Below are positions 38,837 through 49,550 of a DNA stretch of 64,000 bases, in pieces. A program made the translations under genes and the position numbers. Source of the stretch: Paraglomus occultum (Eukaryota > Glomeromycota > Glomeromycetes > Paraglomerales > Paraglomeraceae). The notes below the pieces were generated by a model. It made no database searches. It saw nothing but the letters and a program-made list of their open reading frames with translations, and was not told where the DNA came from. Numbering within the stretch: position 1 is the stretch's first letter; every line of letters begins with the position of its first letter. Where the stretch lies: positions 17,998 to 81,997 of the forward strand of contig CAJVPJ010000014.1 in assembly GCA_910592205.1 (NCBI GenBank). Direction: 5' to 3'.

Positions 38837-41178
38837 TTAGACATCGCGCAACGGATGTGATTCACCCCTAAGGACAGCACGAAGAGGCTTCTGTACAAGC
38901 CATACTTTCCTGTCGATCTCACTCTCACTTTCATCTCCATCCTCTCCATCACCTCCATCCTTTCCATTGCCTCCATTCCCTCCATTCTCTCCATTGCCTC
39001 CATTGCCTCCATTGCCTCCTTCACCTCCATCACCTCCATTCCCTCTATTGCCTCCATTGCCTCCATCACCTCCATTCCCTCCATTGCCTCCATTGCCTCC
39101 TTCACCTCCATCACCTCCATTCCCTCCATTCCCATTTTCACCTTTCTCAACATCATCATCAATAGCGGCTTCTTTCGTCTCCTTATTCTCTTCGATCTCT
39201 TCAGGAGCTCGATCAGCCTCATCCTCCGTTGCAGTATCAATTAATCCGACCGCAACTGCAGGTGAAGGTGCAGTTCCAGATCCATCATCAAACTGTACTG
39301 TAGATGTACGACCCACGCCTTTACCAAGTTTCCCTCGACGGTAAGCATCAGACAATGCCGAATTTGACGTCTTCTTTTTGTTCGTGTAATCTATATCCCA
39401 AATGTTGCTGCCCCTCAACGGAGAAATAAATGGAGTCGGATTACTATCTCTTGCTGATGACGATGATGTCCCAACGTTGGCATGTCCGGCATGTATTGGG
39501 TCCAGTGGTATTTCGATTGAAATATCGGGTCTGTTCTTTGTGTTTTCCGCATCCTGATCGAACCAGCCGGATCCAGACACATATGGCCTTGTTGCAGTAG
39601 ACGTATCGTAAATGGATGCGAAACGATGCGAAGAGCGGCGAGATCGTTGAGATCGTTGAGAGGAAGCGCGCTGTAGTGCTTGGGAGGGTACCAAGGCTGT
39701 TTTTCTTTACATCGATTGAGAGGGAGGGAGATACGGTTTTTGGTGAAAAAGCAAATGTAAGTTATTATTTAAAATAGTAATCTCATTTAACAAACCACTT
39801 GTTTACTTACCGGCAAAACAAGACTATTTGGACAATGGTAATTACAACTACAGGCACGTAATTCCAAAATATCATGAACAATGCCCCAATTCCTTGTTTC
39901 CAGATCGAAGGATTTTTGGCAACGAAAACAAAAGCGAAACGCGAGATGCCGTCAGTGAAATAAATGCAAGTCAACAAGGCGAATATTCCTATTAGCTATT
40001 TTGGCGAGAGGGGAAGACAGAACCCAGATCATTCAGCAAAAAGACAGTCAACAAAAGTCTGACACGCAATCTCTTGGAAAAAAGATTCAACAAAACTCAC
40101 CCTCCATTTAAAGCTTTTCAACTCCATGACTCGCCATTGATAATAAACACCTTTTCTGTGAATTTCTCTCAAGCTTTTTGAATAATCTCTCAAAACATTG
40201 TTTAATTTGTACCATACAAGTATCGTTGAAATAGTATAACCCAAGTCCCAGATGCCGATGAGAAAATACTGTAGTTTGAGTATATTATTGGCACTTTTGA
40301 AATTGTTGTTGTCAGCAAGGTGACCTGTAAGATACGCAATTGGCAACACAGAGACAAGCGGACCGAGTATAACGCTAACGCTTATGATATCAAGCATGCA
40401 AGTATTGTGTGTCCATCGTATCTGCCTCTTGGCTATTGGATCGAGTGAGGCTATTGAGTAAACTAGAAACGGAAGAAGAGAAGGAGACGTGTTATTGGTG
40501 AGATTACATCGATAAACAAGTGGAGAATTGGACAACTGACGGGGGGAGTTGGTCCCATCAAACTTACTCAGACTAATTGGGTATAACGTCGTTAGTGATA
40601 GAGTGAGTACGCGAGGTAAGGCAAACCCGACTATTGTGAGAATTGGAAGATGATGATTAGATACGACGTTGCGATAAAACAGAATAATGCGTAACCATGT
40701 ACTTACTTTCTGCCACTGCAACATTGCCGTAGGCTTCCTTTAGTAGAAAAATTATATCAATGCCAGAGACTGAAAGGATGGAAGGGAAGGGGGAGAGAGA
40801 AGAGGAACATGTTAGAACAAATTGATTACCATCATCATCTGCCTCTCATTATCCTTGTCATCTTTCGTTAGTTATATACTCACGCAAACAGAATAAACAG
40901 GCCATAACATGAAAGGTATCTGCGGGTCGCGGTCGTAATATTCCTCTTTCTTTAGATGGTGGAAAGAACAATGACTGGTGTTTGACAAGTATTCGATGGA
41001 CCAGCGTCACAATCGAAGTAAGCATTGTTGTCGCAGTTAAGATCAGCAATATCCAGTATGAAAAGCGTAGAAAAGTTTCCTCTGCACATCCGGTAATGTT
41101 CACGCGAAAGTCGCATACACATGATTGATTGTCGTCAAAAGTGCAGATTCGAGTGAAATTGTTGACCAATCTCACCAT
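38837..41178 (-). CDS. Seven-helix receptor-like protein with Gly/Asn tail
   Basis: Six exons (40884-41178, 40707-40769, 40568-40630, 40101-40462, 39811-39995, 38837-39704) join in frame and give 611 residues. The N-terminus (about 37 residues) carries several cysteines (CTFDDNQSCVCDF) and two N-glycosylation sites (NFT, NIT), suiting an external domain. Seven hydrophobic helices follow near residues 38-62, 90-112, 121-143, 164-187, 205-227, 262-286 and 298-322. The last 290 residues are cytoplasmic-like: a Ser/Arg-rich start (SSQRSQRSRRSS), acidic segments, then a (NGG/GDGG/GEGG) tandem repeat at about 514-580. The layout matches a G-protein-coupled receptor, but no family motif is recognised, so the receptor role is inference. 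All junctions use consensus splice sites. Confidence 0.72.
38940..39136. repeat. Coding minisatellite, CCTCCATT-type units
   Basis: Tandem 9-base-multiple units of the type CCTCCATTGCCTCCATT and CCTCCATCACCTCCATT. On the minus strand they encode the Asn-Gly-Gly / Gly-Asp-Gly-Gly tail of the seven-helix protein. At least three of the six reading frames stay open across the array. Confidence 0.92.
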
Positions 41179-42884
41179 TATGAAATCGAATTTGTTATTA
41201 TTATACTGGACACTGTGTCAGGATACAAGAACAACGACGTGAACATGGGATAGACTTTTCGGTGGTTGTGTTGTAAATTTGTTTGGACAAGCCAAGCCGC
41301 GAATTGTATGGAAGAGCAAAGAGATAACTTTTTGAATTGATTGTTTCGTTCAATACGCTTTGGTTTTTTTTGGTGTGCTTTTCTTTTTCCTTTTTTTTTT
41401 TCTTTTACGTTAATAACTTGGTTTGGTAAGCAAATTAGAGTCGTGGGAGAACAAGTAGAACGGGGGAATGTGCAAAGTATTATATATTGAATGTATTATA
41501 TGAGTATTAATACATCGACCAGCGACTACTAATGCTGCTTAACCACCACCAAATTATCAAAGAAAGAGGAATATGAACGGAAGAATGCCAAATACTGCCA
41601 AGCAGAAAGGCGCGAACGTTTCTTATATCTTAAATTCCAAGATATAATAGTCCGCAGACGCAACGGCGCCCAAAAAGGTTGACAATCTTAACCAATCCAC
41701 CAATTTGCCAGTCTTCCAGACAAAACTCCTCTTTATAATTAAATATCAATGTGATAATCCGTTAACATTTATCTGTACGACTTTTGCTGGGTGATTTGAA
41801 AAAGTTAGAACGTACAGTGCGACACATCACTTCCCAATTCTTCGATGGTCATCATTATGAAGATACCAAATCGGAAGCGTGTAACTTTATCTATTGTCCG
41901 CACGCGTTCCCTGCTAACCATATGTAGGGTCGATTTACACAAATAATGCATAAACGATTGGCTGAAATTGTATCGGTGAAAGTCGTGCGGTTTTCCGGCC
42001 GAAAATCTTTTTTACAGAGGTGACACAATATGTCAGTACGGGAAACTGCATGATTTATATGAATGGTAATAAAAGTTGCATGGTTGGACGTATTAATTAA
42101 TAAGAGCTTTGCATGAGAGTATTGATGAAAGCTGATATCGTTGATAATTGCATTCGAACTTGCATACATTTCTTACATAACTGATAATTAACGACTTTTT
42201 GTTTGTCAAAAAAGTTTTATTTTTCTTGCAAGGGGGGTTAGGGGATGTCTTCTTAACACGGGAAAAATATATGCCCACGTTATTTAGGCATTGCATTCAA
42301 CAGGACAATACTAAGTCGAATGCTAGTAGTACAACAGTTTGGACGTTGTACGAACGTCTTTCGGGGTTGATGATTAGAGTTAATACTGGGGGGACAGCTT
42401 GGCATTTTAATATTAGCAAAATTAAGGGGGTGGCAGAGGAAGGGAGAAATATTATTGGTTGATGTGAAAAAAAAAGTAAGATAATAACTAAAGTTTGCAC
42501 GTTTAAAAATTAATTCTTATTGCGATATCAATTAATATGTCACACGACAAATTACTCAATGTTATTGTTATATCGTTTTATCAGATAAACATTACTAATT
42601 CATACAAATACATAACTAGCTAACTTTTTTAATACACATTTCTGTCGAAATGACTATCATCCAATGTACATAATAAGCAAACAAATACCTTTAAATGTAT
42701 TTTAATAATCGATGATATCAAGTTGTGTGTTTTTAATGTCAACAGCTTGTACCATTCTTACTTGTTGCATTTTATCCAAAGAAGAACGTGTCTTGCAGAT
42801 ATAAAGCAAAAGAAAACACTTCAATTCCATAACGGGTACTCGCAATCGCAGTCGGATCCTTCGATGCAATTTCTCATCATCACC
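41179..42884. other. 1.7 kb spacer
   Basis: Upstream region of the seven-helix gene and downstream region of the desaturase. T-rich tracts lie near 41365-41405. A minus-strand frame at 41891-42050 holds two Cys-x2-Cys pairs (see findings). Nothing else is supported. Confidence 0.45.
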
Positions 42885-44312
42885 TCATTCCTTTTTTAGC
42901 TCTTTATTTAATGCCTCCTTCAACAAGCCCAAGAGTTTTCGTCCCCGTTTTTGACTGATGGTTGTTCTTTTAACGCGGCTTTGCGGTCCAATTTCTGTTT
43001 GCGTGATAAAGTTCCAATGCACCATGAACCATGAAGTATGATAGGCGAGATTTTCATAATATTCGTTTGCTATTTTGCGCACTTCCGGAAGGCGTGACCA
43101 CGGGATCTAGTTAATTTAGGAAGGAAGAACAGCCCAATCGATGGTGTTAAATCAAATACGTTGATTAAACATACAAATGAATGTTTTAATCTGCCTCGTT
43201 TTCTTCCCATCGTTGGCATAAATGGCAACACAAAACTTTTTGTTGTGTTCAATATCATCCGTCACATGTATATGTATGACTCGAATCAATCTCACCCGTT
43301 CTCTTGTTCCTTCAACCTTCCGAACATTAATCTAGCCTTAGCCTAACCTCAGTTTAATCTCAGTCTAACTACTACAACATTAACCTAAACCTTACCCTCT
43401 CTCGTCTTGTTTTCTTACCTTTGTAAAGTCATGGTGTTCATTATGATATCCGCTATTCATAAAGAAGTAATTAAGAATTCCGTAATACGAATACGTCTCT
43501 TGCCCATCATCAAAGGTATAATGTTCTTGTATCAAACGTGCAGCAGCCGGATGTAACCCATATCCAAACCATGCAGATAAACACAAATAGCCAAATCCTC
43601 GCATTCCAAATGCGACATATATCGACAAATCGACCACACTAGTAAACACTACGTTCAAATACTCCCACATTTGTGGTGGATACTTTTGTATAGCGATACC
43701 ACGTGCAACATACAATATGGGATATATATTCAACCATAAAAACTTCATTATCGCATTACCGCCAATGAACTCGGCCTCCCACTTCATTGGCAGATCTGGA
43801 TCTATTCCCACTATACCCAGATTCACATGATGCTCAAGATGATATCGACGAAACGACATTGCAAGAGGAACTGGTATACCAATATTAGCTATCAACCCAA
43901 CAATCCGATTCTGAAACATGGTTCTGGCGGTCAGTCCATGAGCTGCCTCGTGGATTATGTTTCCGAGTAACTGCGACGCCGAACCTCCAACCACATAAGC
44001 ACATACGCACATTGTCCAATGCCAATCGACGAGAACGCGGCCAAACACAAAAGCTGCACACAGTTGAACAAATACGGCAAAGAGTGCAATCAATACCGTG
44101 CACGAATCATATCCGTAAAGTTTTTCGATTTCGGGATAGTGTTTGAGTATCGTTAACCGACGTTTGAGGTGGGGTTCGTCGAGGTTGTCTGTAGCAAACT
44201 GACTTTCGACGGTCGGAAGCGACTTGGTCCATTCACCGATATACAATGGGTATCGGTAGTCTATGTGGTCAATTGGCGGTGGCGTTCTTGAAAGTGTCTT
44301 GGACATAACCAA
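42885..44312 (-). CDS. Sphingolipid delta-4 desaturase (DES1 type)
   Basis: Membrane di-iron enzyme of the ER that introduces the 4,5-double bond into dihydroceramide. Two exons (43419-44312 and 42885-43106) give 371 residues. The N-terminal Lipid_DES region (RRLTILKHYPEIEKLYGYD) precedes four hydrophobic segments. The three histidine boxes are intact: HEAAH (121-125), HLEHH (158-162) and HNEHH (290-294), the last followed by the family's DF..IPWSRLPEVR across the splice junction. VGIDPDLP is also typical. The C-terminus ends in a basic Lys-rich tail. The start is either MVMSK or the inner MSK two codons later. No frame breaks were seen. Identification is secure from the box order and the Lipid_DES region. 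Confidence 0.95.
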
Positions 44313-47300
44313 GGTTGCAAAGACAAGAAATTTTTATATTACTTAAAAAAACTCTAAAGAAAAAACTGGCGAACAAACAATCGCACGCAGAGTGATGAAA
44401 TCAAAGCTGTGTCAGATATAATAACGAAAATATCAAAAACTATGAAAGGATGGAATCTTTATATATCAAATGCAATGGTTTTATATTCAACTTTCGAGGC
44501 TGGTTCAAGGAAAAAAACTTGTCCTTTTCGACCGAAGCCATATTTATTCATTATTTTGTAGTTATTCTGATTGTCAATGTAAAAAATCAGACCACATCAC
44601 ACCGTCAAATCATCTTTCGCTCTCAAAGTGCCATCATGTTTCAATCTCCTTTTATATCCATACGTAACAATGGTATTGGTATTTGAAAATACCATATATA
44701 ATGTAGTATTTACTACTAGAAAAACCTCTTTATCATCTTATACTCTACTTGTCGACCGTCTTTTCTAGACCTTTCGTTTCCACATCCCTAAAAGTGGGAT
44801 AGTTTATAATCGTGATGCATTATCCAATAGACTACAAGTATTAGTATGTGGATGAGAAGTGACTTTCATAAATAAGGTTTATTAAAAAACAAGTGCAGTT
44901 TATATATGTAATATTTTTCCAAGTTTTCTACGACTCTCGGTGCAGTCGACTTTGTTATATACTGTATAATATATAATCTATTGCTAACATTCTGCACGAG
45001 CACCGAGCATCGATATCCGGACTTATTGATATTCAAACCAAAGTCTGTTATATTGTTCATTTCCTTTGTCCAATGCCTGTTTTCGGAAATTTTTAAAGTG
45101 AGTCAGTCAGCTTGGATCGGTATGATAGCACTATGTCTACCCAAGATGCTAAACGATCCAAGTCATAATACACTTAGGTATTACTCAGTTTTGCCTTAAT
45201 GATTTGAGCGGGTCTTGTCCCTTTATCGGGTTTCGTAATGTGACTCTCGCATGTGATGTCACGTGTACAAGATTAATGATAATGTAAGTGAAATATAATA
45301 ACCTTTATTCGATGTAAATAGATGGTGATAGCTTAGAAATGGTAACCTCACATATGATCTTCCGTTATCAGATTTGACGATCCAAACAAGCTTTAATGGT
45401 TGCTTAATATGGAATCACTTTCCACAAAATGCATATCGTTGTGTGAAAATTTGCATACAAATAAATGTCTTATTCATTATTTACTACAAAGCTTAAATTC
45501 ATTTGGTCGCAACTTACGAAAATTCGCACAAGATTAAGATATACCCATCCAGAGTCGGTCGATGGCACTCTTTCGCTCTATAGTTCGCCCCCCTTCATTT
45601 ATATCCCCACTCGCTTTATTTCACCTCGCCATTGTCAAACAAATGTTCTATCCTCTACCCTCACCCGCTTATAGTCCCACTTGAGGCTGAACAAAATGGG
45701 AGATATACAGGTATGACTGTATTGATTCTACTTTATTTTTCTCGACAACACAATCGTAATATTCTATGTCAGTTCTAAACTTTCGACTTTTCGTCGCCAC
45801 TGGTTGTCAATTTCAATTACCTTTTAGTTATGTGTCACGTTTATCGTCAATTACTCAACCAGATTCATACAGAAGTTAGCCAAGCATCTATTACTGATAG
45901 AATCTGCGTAGTAGTTGGATTAATATGTTCATAAATATATTGGTTACAGGTATTGTGATTCAGTTCGGGACATCTCAGTTCAGAACTCTGACATTTTAGT
46001 TGTTTCAGGCAGGTCCTAAATTTGATATAAACATAGGCAGTTTAATATTAATATCAGATGTTTACATCGTTTTGATTTAAACGTACGTGTTATTGAAATA
46101 GTGATAGCCATTTTCGTCAATGTGTCTGAAACATGTTATTATTGCATATTGAAGTCTGCATGTTAGAAGGTTGCCATGGTCTGGATAAAGCATTATCATT
46201 TAGAAACAGACACCGTTCTCAGATTAAAAGTTTTCTATTGTGGGTAAATATACGTGGGGTGGTAGTGGCTGAATAATGACAAAAAAAATTTTATTTTTTT
46301 TTTCACCTTTATATTTAGAGATTTTCCTTCACGTGCTCATCATTTATCTATGCAGAATCGTAACCTCTTACGTCAACTCTCAAAGTACCTATGGCGATCT
46401 TCTTTTGAGGTAGAGTGAGTTGCTAAACCGTCTTTTGTTTCCCTGGCTAGTGCTTATCTAAGTACTGTTTGTTCAAGTGCGAGATCTCGATCCATCCTTA
46501 TTATAATTCTGTTTATTTTCAAGTTTCTTAATCCTGGGAATAGAAAAAATAAATTACGAATGTCATATAGCCATAACTAATAACGTGGATGATGAAAAGT
46601 ATCAGCTTTTACTTTAACATGTGGTACATATTATTATGATAAAGCATGAAAACTATTTCTGTAGCTTTTTCAGGCCGAGACCCATATAGCCATAACGTGG
46701 ATGATAAAAGTATCAACTTTTACTTTAAACATGAGGTGCATATATTATCGTGATAAAGCATAAAACCTATTTTTGTAACTTTTGTAGGCCGAGACTCTTG
46801 GTAAAGAGAGTAATCAATTCATTCTTGTAAAAACCAATTAACTGCTCGAATCTGTACTTGTTGTTTGGTAACAATTTCACGAAACCCGTGCAAGTGAACA
46901 AAAACCAGCTTTTCCCCTGTTCTTAATTTAACTAGTCACAGTAGCCAACACCTAAATTTTCATTCCGCAATCCTGAATATTACCATGGTCTTTCGTGCCT
47001 TCGAGCATGCATGCTTCATCCTTAATGCCTTATGTCCTTTACTGTCGTACATCAGTGGCAGATGTGTCTTTGAGTATATAGCCAATATAATGTTCACGAG
47101 TAATTCATTCGGTGAGCAACTTTAAGTGAGAGCTTTTCAAGAATCAATAAAGTAAACTTTTGTCTCAAGTTAATTGAATTGCCGGCTTAGTATTAGCTCA
47201 GCGCAGAAACCATTAAGTTATACCTATTCGCGTTACTTTCAGCCATCCCACGTACTTTGCATAGAGAGTAGAGTCTCGACCCGATGACATGTCCTTCTTT

Positions 47301-48183
47301 GCAATCGTATGATGACCTCGCTTTGAAAGATATGATTTTGCTTCCGTGTTTTCGCAGATCAATAATGAGATTATAATTTGCGTCCATGCATTCGTATCTC
47401 AGTCAGTGGCAACAATTACTCCCGTATTCGCTCCAAATTGTTAGCATCATGTAATAAGCAATCTCGTTTGTCAAATCTAATTATCTTTCATTCGCGGTGG
47501 GAATGAGGTTTATTTTTATACATATTTTTTTATTTGTGGGCTGAAATATTGTGTACTCACCTGATCTGCACAATTTACTATTATGTAAATTCACTTGATG
47601 AAAGTGCGCTGACAAATGTTGATTGCATCATTTCATGTGTGTAACTCACCTGACAAAAGTTGTTGCACAAAATCGTTCACATTCCTTTCCTGTAATACGA
47701 TATCATTAATTTACAACGTATCGAATTTTGTCGAGTAGCGAGACGGTAATCTCAATGCGCCGTAATAGTGTAATCTCGATGGGGTCTGATCGAAACAGTC
47801 ACAACTCTGTAATAACATAACAAGAAGCAATATTGAAATCTTGATGTGGTGTGATCGAGATTTGCCATGATGTGACATGTGGCGAGACAAATTTCAGCCA
47901 CACTTATGGCGTAACTTTGATATGGCGTGATCAAATTCTTCACGAATGGTCAGGAAATTACCAAGTGCTTTACAGTATATTAACTATATCGTGTACTACT
48001 AACTCATGCTCTATTTCAAAACTAATGTTAACACAATGAGGGTCAGCACTTATCGGTTGCGCTTAACTGAACAGATGTTTATTTAATCGTCAAAGTAAGA
48101 TATTACTGTTTCATTATGCTCATCGATTGTAAACTAAATGAATCAATGCACTAATATGTTTGAATAATCTCCTGCTCTTGCAG
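44313..48183. other. 3.9 kb spacer with a tandem duplication
   Basis: No complete gene recognised. It contains a direct tandem duplication (46565-46800). A possible first exon for the downstream plus-strand gene is ATGGGAGATATACAG followed by GTATGA at 45696-45716, but the intervening exons could not be established. Confidence 0.4.
46565..46800. repeat. Direct tandem duplication, about 118 bp unit
   Basis: Two adjacent imperfect copies begin ATATAGCCATAAC and end GGCCGAGAC; copy 1 is about 46566-46682 and copy 2 about 46685-46796. They share TTTACTTTAA and GATAAAGCAT blocks in the same order, with small indels. Confidence 0.85.
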
Positions 48184-48547
48184 AAAAGAACTAAACGTCC
48201 TCAACTTGTTATCATCAGACGCACACATCATCAACGATCTGCTGATGTACGATGATTGCGCCAAAGTCAATACGGTCATTGATGAAAACAAGTCGATACC
48301 ATTGCCAACTTTTATACGTGCTTGTTATTTTTATTTCAAGGAAAAGGAGCATTTCATTCAATTAAATGGTAAGGGCTAATGCATTACTTTCCCTATTTAT
48401 ACTTTAGCTATGGCTGAAACAAATACCAATAACCAGTCCAAAAAGCTCAAGACAGTCGAAAATGAGAATAAAGAAACGGGCCGGAGACAACTTCATCCGC
48501 TACGTCTAACCTCGACGACTCGTCTCCTGAAACCAGCAATCAACTAA
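48184..48547 (+). CDS. 3' exons of an unidentified gene, frame break
   Basis: An exon at 48184-48368 sits between a pyrimidine-rich acceptor (CTCTTGCAG) and a GTAAGG donor and encodes 61 codons of good composition (KELNVLNLLSSDAHIIND near its start, YFYFKEKEHFIQLN at its end). It joins in frame to an exon at 48408, whose frame stops at 48547. In that exon a second frame starting in GGGCCGGAGAC (48478) continues as ETTSSATSNLDDSSPETSNQ and runs on to about 48618; it would be in frame if the G run held one more base. This suggests either a sequencing or assembly error or a recent frameshift. The upstream exons and the family are unknown. Confidence 0.45.
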
Positions 48548-48619
48548 TCTTTCTCAAGCGCGACTATCTCGTCAGCCACGCAATTTTTCTAAAAACTGCA
48601 TCCGCAAAATTAGGTTAAA

Positions 48620-49091
48620 TTAAATAACCGAATTTGAATTATATCTATTCTTTCTATAACATTTATACCAATAAATGCAAACTTCCAGTCTATCTAAAAT
48701 AAACAAAGGGCGCAGCATCCCAAAGATGTTGTTTCTAATTTTAATAATTTTAATAATAAATTTGTAGTATAGTAATGTAAGCATAACTATAATGATAGTC
48801 AACAGTTGTATTTGTCACTGGTCATACTATTTGAGCCAAACATCTCGCTATTGCTGCTCCGGACATAAAAACGATTCAACTAATGCGTGGTCGAATGGCG
48901 GCGAGACTATTGGTCTATCATATACAGTATTGTTTTATTTTCGTATTAACAAAATCTATGCATCGACCATCAGTGCAGAGGAAAGTACAAGGTTAATTAA
49001 ATTTTTTGACATATATTGTTTAGTCAGCATCAGTTTGGAATAATTTTATTTGCCAAAACAAATAAGAGTATTGACAAATAGTTAAAACAAA
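48620..49091. other. Short spacer
   Basis: About 470 bases without a supported gene; the open frame at 48792-49043 is probably chance. Confidence 0.5.
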
Positions 49092-49439
49092 TCAAATATG
49101 GTCACAAATAGGTGAGCACCAAGCTGCCTTATAGGGGTCGGTTGGAGATCTTTTCTGACCACCAGGACTTTTAACTATATGGGCTGGCATTTTCCCGCGA
49201 GATAAGCGTTTTCTACGCTCCAAAGTGGGTTTTTTTCTAACAACAATTGCTAGATACAAATGTAAAAAGAGCAAATATTAGTTCGTATTCTAGCATTAAT
49301 ATTTCATAGAACATTCGATGTGTCTTCATGATTTGGTATCTTTAATAGTATTGTTATGTTTACCTTGTACAACTTCCGATTCGAAAACTACCGCAAAAAG
49401 AACAAGTATGAACAAAAACTTAACCGCCGGAAACTTCAT
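49092..49439 (-). CDS. Secreted dibasic peptide precursor, candidate
   Basis: Two exons (49364-49439 and 49092-49249) join in phase at a GTAAAC donor and a TATCTAG acceptor and give 77 residues. Residues 1-26 are a clear signal peptide (MKFPAVKFLFILVLFAVVF, with VQA as a likely cleavage site). The mature part is very basic and contains a Kex2/furin-type site RRKR at 37-40 and a second Lys-Arg at 58-59. Cutting there would release LSRGKMPAHIVKSPGGQ and a C-terminal 18-residue peptide, SPTDPYKAAWCSPICDHI, with two cysteines four apart. A TATA-like run at 49539-49550 lies about 100 bases upstream. I recognise no family. Processing and signalling function are inferred from this layout only; it could also be an unprocessed small secreted protein. 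Confidence 0.6.
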
Positions 49440-49538
49440 GTTTGATTAAATTGATCGCTTGAGCTTGTATGTTAATAGCTTGATGGCAAATTTCAATCAA
49501 CCAGTTTTCGAATGTTTTAGCGTTGGGGTTTTCACGTT

Positions 49539-49550
49539 CTTTATATATAT
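49539..49550 (-). promoter_or_regulatory. TATA-like box of the secreted peptide gene
   Basis: Minus-strand TATATATAAAG, about 100 bases upstream of the ATG at 49439. Confidence 0.5.

Noticed and set aside
38824-39240. Met/Glu-rich minus-strand frame of 138 codons
   Set aside because: Another shadow frame of the same minisatellite, out of phase with the spliced gene.
38967-39344. Pro-rich plus-strand open frame of 125 codons
   Set aside because: It is the antisense shadow of the Gly/Asn minisatellite of the spliced seven-helix gene.
45696-45716. Mini first exon ATGGGAGATATACAG with a GTATGA donor
   Set aside because: Attractive as the start of the gene whose 3' exons lie at 48.2 kb, but the phases do not fit directly and no intermediate exon could be fixed.
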